Positions 37,885 to 47,106 of a stretch of 64,000 bases of DNA are shown here, piece after piece. Location: assembly GCA_016788865.1 (NCBI GenBank), contig JAEUSB010000108.1, positions 24,650-88,649 of the forward strand, read 5' to 3'. The translations under genes and the position numbers were made by a program. Position 1 is the stretch's first letter, and every line of letters starts with the position of its first letter. The DNA is from Leptospirales bacterium. GTDB taxonomy: Bacteria > Spirochaetota > Leptospiria > Leptospirales > Leptonemataceae. Below the pieces are notes generated by a model. The model made no database searches. It saw only the letters and a list, made by a program, of their open reading frames with translations, and was not told the origin of the DNA.

Positions 37885-39666
37885 ATGCGATTTGCCTTCC
37901 GTATTCTCGCCCTATCTTCGTTTGCGCTGGCTTCAGGGCCCGCTGAGGCTGACTCTGTAGCGTCAGCAATGGCGGCCAGAGCACAAAAGTATTCCGTTCC
38001 CGTGCCAGGGGGGCATTACGTCGGCAAGAATGATCCCACTTACACCTACTCCATGTCAGACGGGTATCTGACCAAACCAATCCTTGTGGTTTGCAAGAGC
38101 GGGCAGAGATTTCTTGCATACAATGACTCCGATTGGAACGGTCGCATAGTACTTCTCGACAACAATTTCAAAGTTCAAAAAGAAATCGTAAGGCTCAGCA
38201 ACAAAAGAATCCAGGACATGATTGCGGATGAGGATTCCGTTGTGGCTCTTCTGGCTGAATTCACCCCCAAGCGGGAGAACGGATATGTGGATCGCGAAAT
38301 CCACACGGCGCACATTGAAAAATACAATCTGACTGGTGGAAAAATTTTCTCAACAAGAATCGTTGGAACACTTGAATATAAGAAAGAAGGCGACCAGGGA
38401 ATATCATCGAGCTTTGCCGCGTTCAATATTTCGAAAGGCAAAACTCAATATGCAACATACTTTACCACTTACCGCAGATGGCGGGATGGCATCACACACC
38501 AGAGCGAGTACCTTGCCCTTTTTGATCGATCGTCCGGCAAACTGGAAATGGATCCTGAAAATAAAAAATACGCTCTGGGCTTCACGTGGAACGTAAGTCA
38601 TAGCTTTAGGCCCAGATTCGTATTCGATGGCGAGCGTTTTGTCATGGCGAAAGTGGGAGACGCATATCCCAGAGGTTTTGTAGTAGAAAGTTTTCCGAGA
38701 CAAAAGCAGAACATGGTGGTTGCAGTTCCGCCGGCTGCACAGGGTGAGACATACCAGGAAGTTGCAGTCAGTACGGGAGATCTTTATGGAAGAAACGGCA
38801 ATGCCTGGGTTGTTTTCGATTCTGCAATCGGTAGATCCAGCTATGATATCGGTTTGGTACGAGTGCAGGGTGGAAACGTTGGCGCGCCAATCTGGCTTAC
38901 CAATTCATCCGGCATCAGGGAAAGAATCCCGCGGATAACTGCTTATGGCAAAAACTTTTTGATCATCTGGGGCGTGGACACCGGAAAACAGAAATGGTAT
39001 CCAGCTAACGCGGATATTCAATTGCAGGCTGCCATGATTGGCGAATCCGGGAATCTGATTTCAGCACCGGCCAACTTTGGTGGAAAGGGTGAGTTTAAAA
39101 TGCGCGGTGACGCACGCTTTTTTGAGATTCCTGAAGCTGGAATTGGATGGGTGAATGATCATACAGGGGATGCCAGCAAACTTGAAATCGTCTTCATTCC
39201 CTACGACGGGGTTCAGCCACCACAGAATACAAATCAGACAACAGAAATAGATCAGCCCTCGATCAATGCGGATCTGAATTATCCATTGCTCGATGCGATC
39301 TACGAAGGTCAGGAGTCAGACGCAATCCGCTTGCTTTCACAGGGCGCGGACCCGAATGCTAAACACGGCGAGTGGACCGCTCTACTCTACGCCGCAAATT
39401 TCGGTAGGACATCTGTAGTTAAAGAATTACTCAAGAGAAAGGCCGATCCAAATGCGACCGTCTCTGGGTGGACTGCGTTGAAACTTGCGGAGTCAGGCTC
39501 GTTTGAAGAAATTGTTTCAATGCTAAAACCGATTACGACAGCGCGAGCTCGGAATATGACGCCGATTAGCCCGACTCGTCCTGCAACTCAGTCTACTCGC
39601 TCCGAGCGATCGATTCGAGAGGATTTGAAATTGCTTGGTCCAGGAATCAAAAGGCGTCCGGATTGA
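37885..39666 (+). CDS. secreted protein with C-terminal ankyrin repeats
   Basis: A signal peptide (FAFRILALSSFALASGPAEA) is followed by about 400 residues of beta-rich unknown sequence and then two to three ankyrin repeats near the C-terminus (WTALLYAANFGRTSVVKELL, DPNATVSGWTALKLA). The ankyrin end resembles that of the 13088-15163 protein. The ATG at 37885 has GGAG 7 bases upstream. A stronger ribosome site (AGGAGG) precedes another in-frame ATG at 37726, which would add 53 residues before the signal peptide; that start is hard to reconcile with export. The gap 37577-37884 holds nothing else evident. Confidence 0.78.
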   Translation: MRFAFRILALSSFALASGPAEADSVASAMAARAQKYSVPVPGGHYVGKNDPTYTYSMSDGYLTKPILVVCKSGQRFLAYNDSDWNGRIVLLDNNFKVQKEIVRLSNKRIQDMIADEDSVVALLAEFTPKRENGYVDREIHTAHIEKYNLTGGKIFSTRIVGTLEYKKEGDQGISSSFAAFNISKGKTQYATYFTTYRRWRDGITHQSEYLALFDRSSGKLEMDPENKKYALGFTWNVSHSFRPRFVFDGERFVMAKVGDAYPRGFVVESFPRQKQNMVVAVPPAAQGETYQEVAVSTGDLYGRNGNAWVVFDSAIGRSSYDIGLVRVQGGNVGAPIWLTNSSGIRERIPRITAYGKNFLIIWGVDTGKQKWYPANADIQLQAAMIGESGNLISAPANFGGKGEFKMRGDARFFEIPEAGIGWVNDHTGDASKLEIVFIPYDGVQPPQNTNQTTEIDQPSINADLNYPLLDAIYEGQESDAIRLLSQGADPNAKHGEWTALLYAANFGRTSVVKELLKRKADPNATVSGWTALKLAESGSFEEIVSMLKPITTARARNMTPISPTRPATQSTRSERSIREDLKLLGPGIKRRPD

Positions 39667-39793
39667 ATATCAATCTAGATTTTGTTGCGCCTCGGAGGCT
39701 ACGCGAAGCGCCCGCAATCTTGCCCGCGCGATGGAGTTTGATGTCTTGCTCTTAAAAGGAGCGCGGTTGAGATTATATTCTTCATAGGCGATC

Positions 39794-40549
39794 GTGAATC
39801 CACTCATCAAAGCTGCTCTCAAGAATGATTCGTCTTTTCTGCACAATGCGAGTCTGCGCGGCACCGTTCTGGATCGTCCGTGTTTCGTTGGTTTAACGGC
39901 AGCCATGGTGGCAGCAGGAATTGGTCATCTCGATTTTCTGCGCTCGTTGCTCCACGCCGGCGCAAATCCAGACGCTAGAGACCGCGAGCAGGGGACGGCA
40001 CTCATGTGGGGCGCCGCTCACAATCGGCGCGATTGTGCGAAGGAACTCATTTTGCAGCGCGCAAATGTCAATGCCAGAGAGAAGGCAGGCTGGACTCCGC
40101 TGCTCTATGCATCTGGCGCGGCTCACGAAGAAATCTGCGAAGACCTTCTGTTTACCGGTGCGGATGCCAATCTTGCGGACAACAAAGGCTTCACCCCCCT
40201 GATGGCCGCTGCGGCTCACAAGACATGCAATGTTACACGCCTGCTCCTCCATCACAGGGCTAACGCGCGCGCGCGAACTTTAACGGGCTATACTGCACTG
40301 ATGGGAGCAGCGGCCCGAGGCGTGCCTGAAACTGTTGCTCTTTTGATCCGAGCCGGGGCGGAAGTAAATGCGCTCGATGAGGATGGATGGAATGCCGGAT
40401 TTTTTGCAATCATGGAAGACGCACGTGAAAATCTCAAACTCCTGCTGCAAGCGGGCCTGGACAAAAATTACCGTAACAAGAAAGGGCGAACACTCTTTGA
40501 ATACGCGGATATTTCAAGTTCCCCGGAATGCCTGGAAATCCTCGGCTGA
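39794..40549 (+). CDS. cytoplasmic ankyrin-repeat protein
   Basis: This 251-residue protein consists almost entirely of seven ankyrin repeats, for example GTALMWGAAHNRRDCAKELI, GWTPLLYASGAAHEEICEDL and GFTPLMAAAAHKTCNVTRLL. No signal peptide is present. The start is a GTG at 39794. It follows another ankyrin protein on the same strand (gap 127 bases). The role is presumably protein binding. Confidence 0.85.
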   Translation: MNPLIKAALKNDSSFLHNASLRGTVLDRPCFVGLTAAMVAAGIGHLDFLRSLLHAGANPDARDREQGTALMWGAAHNRRDCAKELILQRANVNAREKAGWTPLLYASGAAHEEICEDLLFTGADANLADNKGFTPLMAAAAHKTCNVTRLLLHHRANARARTLTGYTALMGAAARGVPETVALLIRAGAEVNALDEDGWNAGFFAIMEDARENLKLLLQAGLDKNYRNKKGRTLFEYADISSSPECLEILG

Positions 40550-40610
40550 ATTTTAGTCCGCGCTCAAAATCTGACTCCTATGCGAGGTCGCAATCCATGA
40601 GATACTCGGT

Positions 40611-43016
40611 TTACCGTTCTCGTTCCAGAACAGCTGTAACTTCGCCAAACGCCGGGCTGTTGAAGCTCACTTCAAGGAGGCCAAAATCGAGCAGGCGGAT
40701 TTCCACCTTGTCCGCAGCAATGTGGCTTGCCCCGCGCGCATAAGGACCCTTGAATTCGACCACATCGTTCTCCAACTTCACACTGCCCTGGACTTTTTGC
40801 TCCTGGCCCGTGAGGCGGAGATTCACGGCATGTACTTTGTGCTGACGGTCTGTGTACCTCCCGCTCCAGTTCCCGGCAAATCGGTCCATGCCTTCGTCAG
40901 AAATGCGCCGTTCCGCAACAACCGGAATGACTGCGTTAACAAACGCGGCGACAGCCTTTGAGTCGGCAGACTCTCCGCCAAACTCGGATTTTGCGCGCAC
41001 TGTATAGAATAACATCTCTCCAGGTTTCTCTGTGAAAGGCGCTGAGTAGGATGTTCCATTTACGTTTGCAACGAATACAGGATCGCTTCCTTTCTTTGCT
41101 TTGAATACTGAATACACCTGCGCGCCGGGTACGGCGGACCAGCTCATGGAAAGCTGCGATCCCGTCACACCTCCGGTCACAGTCGAAGGTGGCGGCAGAA
41201 CCTGCCCTCTAGCGGCGTGCGGATTCGCGCGTCCCGCCGATGGTTCAGCATACTCGCTAAGGCCGGCAGCATTGGCCGCTACAACTGTGTAGGCGAAATA
41301 CTCGCCTGACCGAACATCTTCCGCCGTGTCTTCGTAGCGGGCCTGCTTTGCTTCCGCCGGGCCGGCCCATCGCTCGTCCGAGTAACTGTAGCGGAAGACA
41401 TGGTATGTTTCCGTGCCCGGGACTGCGTCCCATTCCACCACTATTTTGCTTTTGAACTCACCCTGTGATACCTTTACGTTCGTAGGTGTGGCAGGAGCGG
41501 TCTGCTCGCCTCCGATGTGCAGCCGCACGGAAGCGCTCCACTTACCGCGCCGGGAGCCCACACCGCGCACCGCGTATGCAGGCACCGAATTAGCCGGTGT
41601 AGCGAGATCTTTGAAAGCCTCGGTGCGGGAGGTTCCAATGATGCGCCATGCGCTGCCGTCATAGCGCGCGATTTCGTAGGAATTTGCAGCAGGTGTGCGG
41701 CTCCAGTTGAGGACAACAACAGGGCGCCCGCCCTCGCTGATAGCACTGCCTCTGAGGCCGGTGACCTGATCCGGGTTCTCCTGTTGTGTCGGCGTCGCAG
41801 CAGTGTAGCCTTCCGCTTTTGGAGAACGGGCAGGGTCGGAGTAATGTTCGTTGTCGATTGCAGCCACCACGGAATAACGATAGGCGACATTCTGATTGAC
41901 CGATTTGTCCTCGTAGGAAGTGGTCTGCGCGTATGCGATTGGCTTGAAATCGTCAGAATCGGGATTCGCGCGTGAAACGGCATATACTACCGCACCCTGA
42001 ACGGCGGACCATGAAACCACAATCTTATCCGGATAGGTACCCTTCGTTGCGCTGACTTCGGCCGGTGGACTGACTTCCGCAGCATTGACGTCAACAGGCG
42101 GATTGTTTTCCTGCGTCTGCGGAGAGGGTGTCACGTTCTCAGCCGGGTAAGCGGCCAGAGTCCAGGGCTGCTCTTTGGTCCACTGCTGGTAGGAGATCCA
42201 TCCGAACCCGCGGTCGCCCCATCCCTGTCCCCATGAGTTGATGATCTTGAATGCACCCTGGTGGCCCCGCGGAGATTTCTTATTGTCATCGTATCCGACA
42301 AGGGCCATCGCATGCCCGCCGTAGTCCCGGCCGCCTCTTTTATCATATGGTTCGCTCTTGAGCTGGTAGAATGCGTCATCGACACCCATGCCGAAAATTA
42401 CGGGGCGCCCCGCTGCGAGCTCGGCCTTGATTGTGTCCAGGTCTGTGGCGGGAATCCTTCGGTAACGTGCGAGTTTATAGTTGCTTGCCGCGGCAATCTG
42501 CTGGCTGCTTGGCTGCGTCTTGTAGTCACGGTCGCTATAGGGCATGACGCTCCAGGGTGCAGCACCGCGGCGCACGAGTAACTCCAGCGCGTTTTCCATT
42601 ACACTGCCTTCGTCACGTCCACCGTTGATCTGGTTGTAGACGAACGCGGGAGAGAATACATGATTGCCCTGTCCGCCGCCAAAGGGCGCATCGTAGCCCC
42701 AGTTGCGGATTTGCTGCTCATGAAAGGAGCGCATGGCGTACGTCGTCGCCCAGGCAACACAGCTGTTCTGCTGTCCCTGGTTTCCAACGGGTGGCATCCT
42801 GGGCGCTAGATCTATTTTTGACGGAAGCCCGCGGTGTGCTACCCGTGGCAAAACGGGTATGGAGCGCGCGAGCTCCGGATCGGGCGCCCGGAAACCGCAG
42901 TTGGTTTCCGTGGAGTTGCACGTCCGGGACCGGACGGAAGCGGGATCGAATGTTTGTGCTGCGAGGCTAACAAAACCGGCAGCAAAGAATGTAAGAATGA
43001 ATGCCCGTGTTTTCAT
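40611..43016 (-). CDS. secreted papain-family (C1A) protease with four FN3 domains
   Basis: After a signal peptide (about 1-20) comes a C1A peptidase domain (about 62-300) with all catalytic residues: Q80/Q82 near GNQGQQNSC, C86, H235 (GGHAMALVGYDD) and N260 (INSWGQGWG). Four fibronectin type III domains follow (about 315-690). A C-terminal beta domain (about 700-801) begins FAGNWSGRYTDRQ. No long inhibitory propeptide is visible. The layout is the same as that of the 47107-49482 protease, so the two are paralogues. It is probably exported and acts on the surface or outside the cell. Confidence 0.92.
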   Translation of the reverse strand: MKTRAFILTFFAAGFVSLAAQTFDPASVRSRTCNSTETNCGFRAPDPELARSIPVLPRVAHRGLPSKIDLAPRMPPVGNQGQQNSCVAWATTYAMRSFHEQQIRNWGYDAPFGGGQGNHVFSPAFVYNQINGGRDEGSVMENALELLVRRGAAPWSVMPYSDRDYKTQPSSQQIAAASNYKLARYRRIPATDLDTIKAELAAGRPVIFGMGVDDAFYQLKSEPYDKRGGRDYGGHAMALVGYDDNKKSPRGHQGAFKIINSWGQGWGDRGFGWISYQQWTKEQPWTLAAYPAENVTPSPQTQENNPPVDVNAAEVSPPAEVSATKGTYPDKIVVSWSAVQGAVVYAVSRANPDSDDFKPIAYAQTTSYEDKSVNQNVAYRYSVVAAIDNEHYSDPARSPKAEGYTAATPTQQENPDQVTGLRGSAISEGGRPVVVLNWSRTPAANSYEIARYDGSAWRIIGTSRTEAFKDLATPANSVPAYAVRGVGSRRGKWSASVRLHIGGEQTAPATPTNVKVSQGEFKSKIVVEWDAVPGTETYHVFRYSYSDERWAGPAEAKQARYEDTAEDVRSGEYFAYTVVAANAAGLSEYAEPSAGRANPHAARGQVLPPPSTVTGGVTGSQLSMSWSAVPGAQVYSVFKAKKGSDPVFVANVNGTSYSAPFTEKPGEMLFYTVRAKSEFGGESADSKAVAAFVNAVIPVVAERRISDEGMDRFAGNWSGRYTDRQHKVHAVNLRLTGQEQKVQGSVKLENDVVEFKGPYARGASHIAADKVEIRLLDFGLLEVSFNSPAFGEVTAVLERER

Positions 43017-43251
43017 ATGTTTCGGACGATACCTGAGAATTGGCGGTTCACTTCACACAAGCAAAAAAAGGTCGGGAGTTAAGCAGCAAAGGGCCCCCAC
43101 GCGAGAAGAAGATGCACTCGCATTGAACCCTCTCATGCTCAAATCAGAATTATTCTTTAAACGCCCGGTTTTCCAAACCCCATGCTCAACCAGTCGGAAG
43201 TAAGATCATTGACCCCAGGCACGCCTGGAGTTCCTTTGGCTCTTCGACAAA

Positions 43252-43337
<86 letters not shown>

Positions 43338-43341
43338 ATTT

Positions 43342-43412
43342 GGCGAGGCTGCGAGTTGCGGCACAGTCCGTCCATGTCCTGAGCCGCAACGCTCGCACCT
43401 CCTGTGCTCGCC
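43342..43412. other. long imperfect inverted repeat just after tRNA-Ser
   Basis: GGCGAG (43342-43347) pairs with CTCGCC (43407-43412). Inside it, GCGAG-TTGCGGC (43351-43362) pairs with GCCGCAA...CTCGC (43383-43396), with a two-base bulge. The whole could fold into a long hairpin starting 5 bases after the tRNA. No T run follows. It may be a tRNA trailer structure or a small dispersed repeat. Confidence 0.4.
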
Positions 43413-43616
43413 TTTCGCAGACTCGCAAATGCGATGGGTGAGGACGAGAAGCACCGCCAATAGCTAAGCAGCGTAGCATGCTCACGCTTGCATTGATTCG
43501 GTGACCTGACCAACCAACACTACCGCGGGTTCGTCGCGTGCGCGGGGACGAGCGCATGATTTCGCAACCAGGCCTTTGTATCTTACTTGATAACCCTCCA
43601 CGTTCTGGCAGAATCG

Positions 43617-44123
43617 ATGTCTGGGAGTACGTCTTTGAACCTTAACGAACCAACCTTGCGTGCCGGCATAGCAGCAATGCTGCAATTGAAAGGCGCGCAC
43701 ATTCAACCCGAGCAAGTATTCGCCGCTTTCACCGGGGAGCGGCGCGGAGTCATCCCGAACTTTTTTTCTCACAGTGCGTTTCAGCTACTGGAGCATATGC
43801 GCCTTGCTCTTGCGGATCAACTGGAATATTGCATCAATCCCGAGTACGGGCAGACTTTAGTCTGGCCGGATGACTATTGGCCAAAAAATCCAGTGCCCAA
43901 AGAAGGGGAATGGGAAAAGGCTGTGGGCGGTTACAATGCTCTAATAGAAAAGTTCACAGATCTTGCACTGCGCGCGGATCTGACAGTTCCCGTTCCAAAG
44001 GCAGAAAAAACGGATCACACAATCCTCAGAGGAATACTCCTTATGTGCGATCACAACGCGTATCACCTTGGACAAATGGTTCTTGTAGGTAAAGCCACTG
44101 GAGTGAAGTTTCCAGGCGTCTGA
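43617..44123 (+). CDS. DinB-like four-helix protein
   Basis: This protein has about 168 residues and the DinB/YfiT fold pattern: a histidine in the second helix (AFQLLEHMRLAL) and a late DHNAYHLGQ motif. These three histidines would bind a metal. The central YWPKNPVPKEGEW and the length fit DinB superfamily proteins of unknown reaction; some are thiol transferases. The ATG at 43617 was preferred over a TTG ten codons earlier. Confidence 0.8.
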   Translation: MSGSTSLNLNEPTLRAGIAAMLQLKGAHIQPEQVFAAFTGERRGVIPNFFSHSAFQLLEHMRLALADQLEYCINPEYGQTLVWPDDYWPKNPVPKEGEWEKAVGGYNALIEKFTDLALRADLTVPVPKAEKTDHTILRGILLMCDHNAYHLGQMVLVGKATGVKFPGV

Positions 44124-44225
44124 ATGTGACTCTTGCTGCACATTGGGTCTGGGCAGACTTCTTTTGACTTGGAGTTGGCAATGCTTGTTGACAGGTGAAA
44201 TCATTCATTGGACCTTAAGTGAGCC

Positions 44226-44537
44226 ATGAAAGAAATTATTCTGATTCTCGTGACCACCCTCTGGACGGGAATGCTCCATGCGGAAGAATTTACGCGGACA
44301 GGTTCAAAGCTCGGGTATTCCATGGTGATTGGAGACGGAGGTTACAAGAAATTGACCATTGAAAACGGACCCTCTCTCTGGGTTCCGGGAAATCTCTGGT
44401 CCGGGTGTGAGAAGATTTTCAAACGATACAGTAAGGGAATGTACAAACAGACGCTGAAAATTGTTCACAAGCGGCCCCAGCCGAGTGACAACGCTCCGGC
44501 TGGATTCAATCTTTTGTCCCGCTGCGAATTGAATTAG
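44226..44537 (+). CDS. small exported protein of unknown function
   Basis: The 103-residue product has a signal peptide (EIILILVTTLWTGMLHAEE), then a short strand-rich domain with two cysteines (WSGCEKIF, LSRCELN) that could form a disulfide. No family is recognised. A good terminator follows at 44611-44639. Confidence 0.65.
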   Translation: MKEIILILVTTLWTGMLHAEEFTRTGSKLGYSMVIGDGGYKKLTIENGPSLWVPGNLWSGCEKIFKRYSKGMYKQTLKIVHKRPQPSDNAPAGFNLLSRCELN

Positions 44538-44610
44538 CCCCCGTTCTGTCCGGGTCGGGCCCGATCAAACACCCGTGCTGGGAAAAAGGGATCGAAAGCT
44601 ATTTCAATCT

Positions 44611-44639
44611 CTACGCAGGCTATGCGTAGCGTTTTTTTT
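44611..44639 (+). terminator. rho-independent terminator
   Basis: CTACGCA (44611-44617) pairs perfectly with TGCGTAG (44623-44629) around a 5-base loop, and CG plus eight T follow. It lies about 75 bases after the small exported protein. Confidence 0.85.
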
Positions 44640-44703
44640 CTAACCAATACAAGTTTCGAAAATAACCGGCGCAAAAATCGCAGACCTGGCTTGTTAGGAC
44701 TTC

Positions 44704-45858
44704 ATGAGGTTTTTGCGCCCGAAGCGTTTCTTGATTCCAGCCTTTTGTTCCTGTTTGCTCCTGTGCGCTTCATCTTGCCAGGTGTCTAGCCGTTGTAAGT
44801 CGTTTGATCCAGGTTGTGACGCACTGGGGATGCTACTTTTCACACCCACGGATCCGAGATATAAGCGCTTTCTATTTGCCGCCCATTTTGGCGGAACCAG
44901 TTCAATCCTGCTTTTTCGGGTCAGCTCCACCGGGACTCTGACGCCTCTGAACCCTCCAAGCTTCTCAACCAATCTGATTCAGTCGCGCAATATTGCGGTA
45001 GACCCTCTTCTTCAGAACGTGTTTGTTACAACGGATCAGGGTGGATCCAACACGCAGCGCTACACCATGGATCGGTCTGCGGGCGTGCTCACGCAGAGCA
45101 CGATTACCGGACAGGGAGGGGGCAGCTCGTTTGCGGTGGTTGTGGATCCTCAGCAAAGATATTTCTACGCCACCGACACAAGCGGGAACCGCGTCATTTC
45201 CTATGCGATCACAAACGCTTCGGGCACCGGAATCTCGTCGCCAGCAACCGGCGCGAACCCGGCCGCCATTGCCGCAGAAAACAGCGGACGCTTTGTCTAT
45301 GTGGGAACCAACGCTGGAGTTGACCGGTTTAGTGTTTCCGCCAACGGGACTCTGGCGAACGTCGGCACGACGGGTTTGGCCGGAGCGGTCTCCAGTCTGG
45401 TTGTGAATCCATCCGGGACAGTGCTCTATGCTGTGCATGCGGGCACTCCAACTATTGCACCCTTTACAATCAACAGCGACGGCACACTCACTGCATTGGG
45501 AACCACAGCGATTGGTACTGCCGGTAATTATGCGGTTGTTACACCCGACGGAAGGTTTCTGTACTGTGTGCGGACTGCAGGCGACATACTTATGTTTTCT
45601 ATAGCTTCTAACGGAACGCTATCGGCGTTGTCGCCATCAAGCATCGCAGTTTCATCTCCTGTGGCTATGGCAATGGATCCGGGGGGCAGTTTTGTGCATG
45701 TCACAAACGCAACAAACATCTTCACGTATTCCATCGGCTCGGACGGTGGGCTTACCCTTGTATCTCAATCCGTACAATCCGGGATGAACCTGATGGGTCT
45801 GACAGCACCAGCATTCCCCGAATACTTTGACCCCTTTACGGGAAAGATGGTTAACTGA
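44704..45858 (+). CDS. YncE/lactonase-like beta-propeller lipoprotein
   Basis: A lipoprotein signal (LLLCASSC) precedes about seven repeats of YVGTNAGVDRFSVSANGTL type across the remaining 340 residues. They match the seven-bladed propeller of the 6-phosphogluconolactonase (PF10282) and YncE families. Whether it has lactonase activity cannot be said; many such lipoproteins are only scaffolds. It stands between a terminator and a convergent caspase gene. Confidence 0.8.
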   Translation: MRFLRPKRFLIPAFCSCLLLCASSCQVSSRCKSFDPGCDALGMLLFTPTDPRYKRFLFAAHFGGTSSILLFRVSSTGTLTPLNPPSFSTNLIQSRNIAVDPLLQNVFVTTDQGGSNTQRYTMDRSAGVLTQSTITGQGGGSSFAVVVDPQQRYFYATDTSGNRVISYAITNASGTGISSPATGANPAAIAAENSGRFVYVGTNAGVDRFSVSANGTLANVGTTGLAGAVSSLVVNPSGTVLYAVHAGTPTIAPFTINSDGTLTALGTTAIGTAGNYAVVTPDGRFLYCVRTAGDILMFSIASNGTLSALSPSSIAVSSPVAMAMDPGGSFVHVTNATNIFTYSIGSDGGLTLVSQSVQSGMNLMGLTAPAFPEYFDPFTGKMVN

Positions 45859-45926
45859 TCCAGAACTCGATGATGCCGGTGGTCAATGACCTTGCAAGTC
45901 AGGCTATCCGGTCAGACGTGTCTCCG

Positions 45927-47087
45927 CTATTGGCACTCGCGCTTTTGCATACTAATCACGTAGTTTACCAGGTCTTCAAACGATCGGCCAAACGCAGGAC
46001 TCTTTTTGAGTCGGTACGCTTCGCCTACGTCTTGCACCAAATTGATTAACCGATCGTCCATGCCTCCTACCATTTTCAAGGAAGTCACGATCCTGCCGTA
46101 TCGCTCGTGCTGCTGTTTGTCTTGCAGATTTGCCCGGGCGGCTTCGGGCTGCAATTGGCGCAGTCGCTTGAGAAAGCCGTTCAGATCGTCGCAATTGATA
46201 CTGGAAGTTCTTTCCTCCGGTGCGATTGGTCTAACCGGCGCGTTTATGTTGGTTTCCGCGGGCGAGCCTTCCGGGACAAGTTCGTATTGAGGCTCCTGCT
46301 GTTTTGAAACGGGCCGCGTAGCAACTTCCATGATCCGGTCCCATGCGGCGTCGGATTTCACAGCTTCCGCGCGGAACGTGCGCATGAATTGTAAGGTGAA
46401 AGAGCCACCATCGCTCTGGGCCGCGGAGAATTGGCCGGCTTTGGAAGAGGAAGCGTAGATGCGCCCGCGGAACTGGAGAGCCAGTTTGCGGTAGGTTTCT
46501 TCACTGGGCTGCTCAAGCGCGCGGAGGTTCATGCGAACCGACCGGGACGCCGAGTCGCTATAATAGTTGCAAGAGTCGGAAAAAGCAAGAATCATCCGCG
46601 GATTCTTGTTCTCAAGGATTTTTACGACTTCGGCGAAATCCACACCCCGTGATCCAGGGACATAAAGCATGGGCCATTTAGTAGGAGTAAGCCTGGTGCG
46701 AAAACCGTGGCCTGAAAAATAGAAGAGCACCATATCCTCGGGCCCGGGGTCGAGGCTCTGTACCGTCTCAAGGAAGGTCGTTTCCGTCAGTTCTTCGCCG
46801 CTTAAAGTCTTGAGATTCAACCACATTCCGGTGCTCACGGCGAGCTCACGCGAGAAATCGCTCATCATCTCCATGTCCTTGCTTACCGAACTACCTATGC
46901 GGCTGTCAGCGGAGTCCACGGCAATCAGTGCGTACAATGTCTGAGCCGAAAGGGTGGCCGGCGAAATCCAGAGGACTGCCCAAAGGGCGGCGAGCGAGGC
47001 CCCTGTGCATGGCAAAAAACTGCACAAGCGCCCGATTAGCCTGAGCGCAGGATTTCTTGATGAGAATTGTTGGTCTTGTCCTTTCAC
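45927..47087 (-). CDS. exported caspase-fold (peptidase C14) protein
   Basis: A hydrophobic signal segment (about 29-48) ends in LSAQ. The caspase/metacaspase p20 core (about 50-270) follows, with both catalytic residues: H127 in YFSGHG and C173 in FSDSCN. The C-terminal 110 residues have no recognised domain. Unusually for this family it appears to be exported. The GTG start has AAGGAG 7 bases upstream and lies 19 bases after the papain-like gene, so the two are in one operon. Prokaryotic caspase homologues usually cut after Arg or Lys and some need calcium; this one is untested. Confidence 0.88.
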   Translation of the reverse strand: MKGQDQQFSSRNPALRLIGRLCSFLPCTGASLAALWAVLWISPATLSAQTLYALIAVDSADSRIGSSVSKDMEMMSDFSRELAVSTGMWLNLKTLSGEELTETTFLETVQSLDPGPEDMVLFYFSGHGFRTRLTPTKWPMLYVPGSRGVDFAEVVKILENKNPRMILAFSDSCNYYSDSASRSVRMNLRALEQPSEETYRKLALQFRGRIYASSSKAGQFSAAQSDGGSFTLQFMRTFRAEAVKSDAAWDRIMEVATRPVSKQQEPQYELVPEGSPAETNINAPVRPIAPEERTSSINCDDLNGFLKRLRQLQPEAARANLQDKQQHERYGRIVTSLKMVGGMDDRLINLVQDVGEAYRLKKSPAFGRSFEDLVNYVISMQKRECQ

Positions 47088-47106
47088 AAAATCGCTCCTT
47101 GGATCA

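Noticed and set aside
44641..44697. Inverted CTAAC/GTTAG pair before the propeller lipoprotein gene, considered as a recombination site
   Set aside because: The inner arms do not match attC spacing, and the element occurs once. The terminator just before it accounts for the visible structure.
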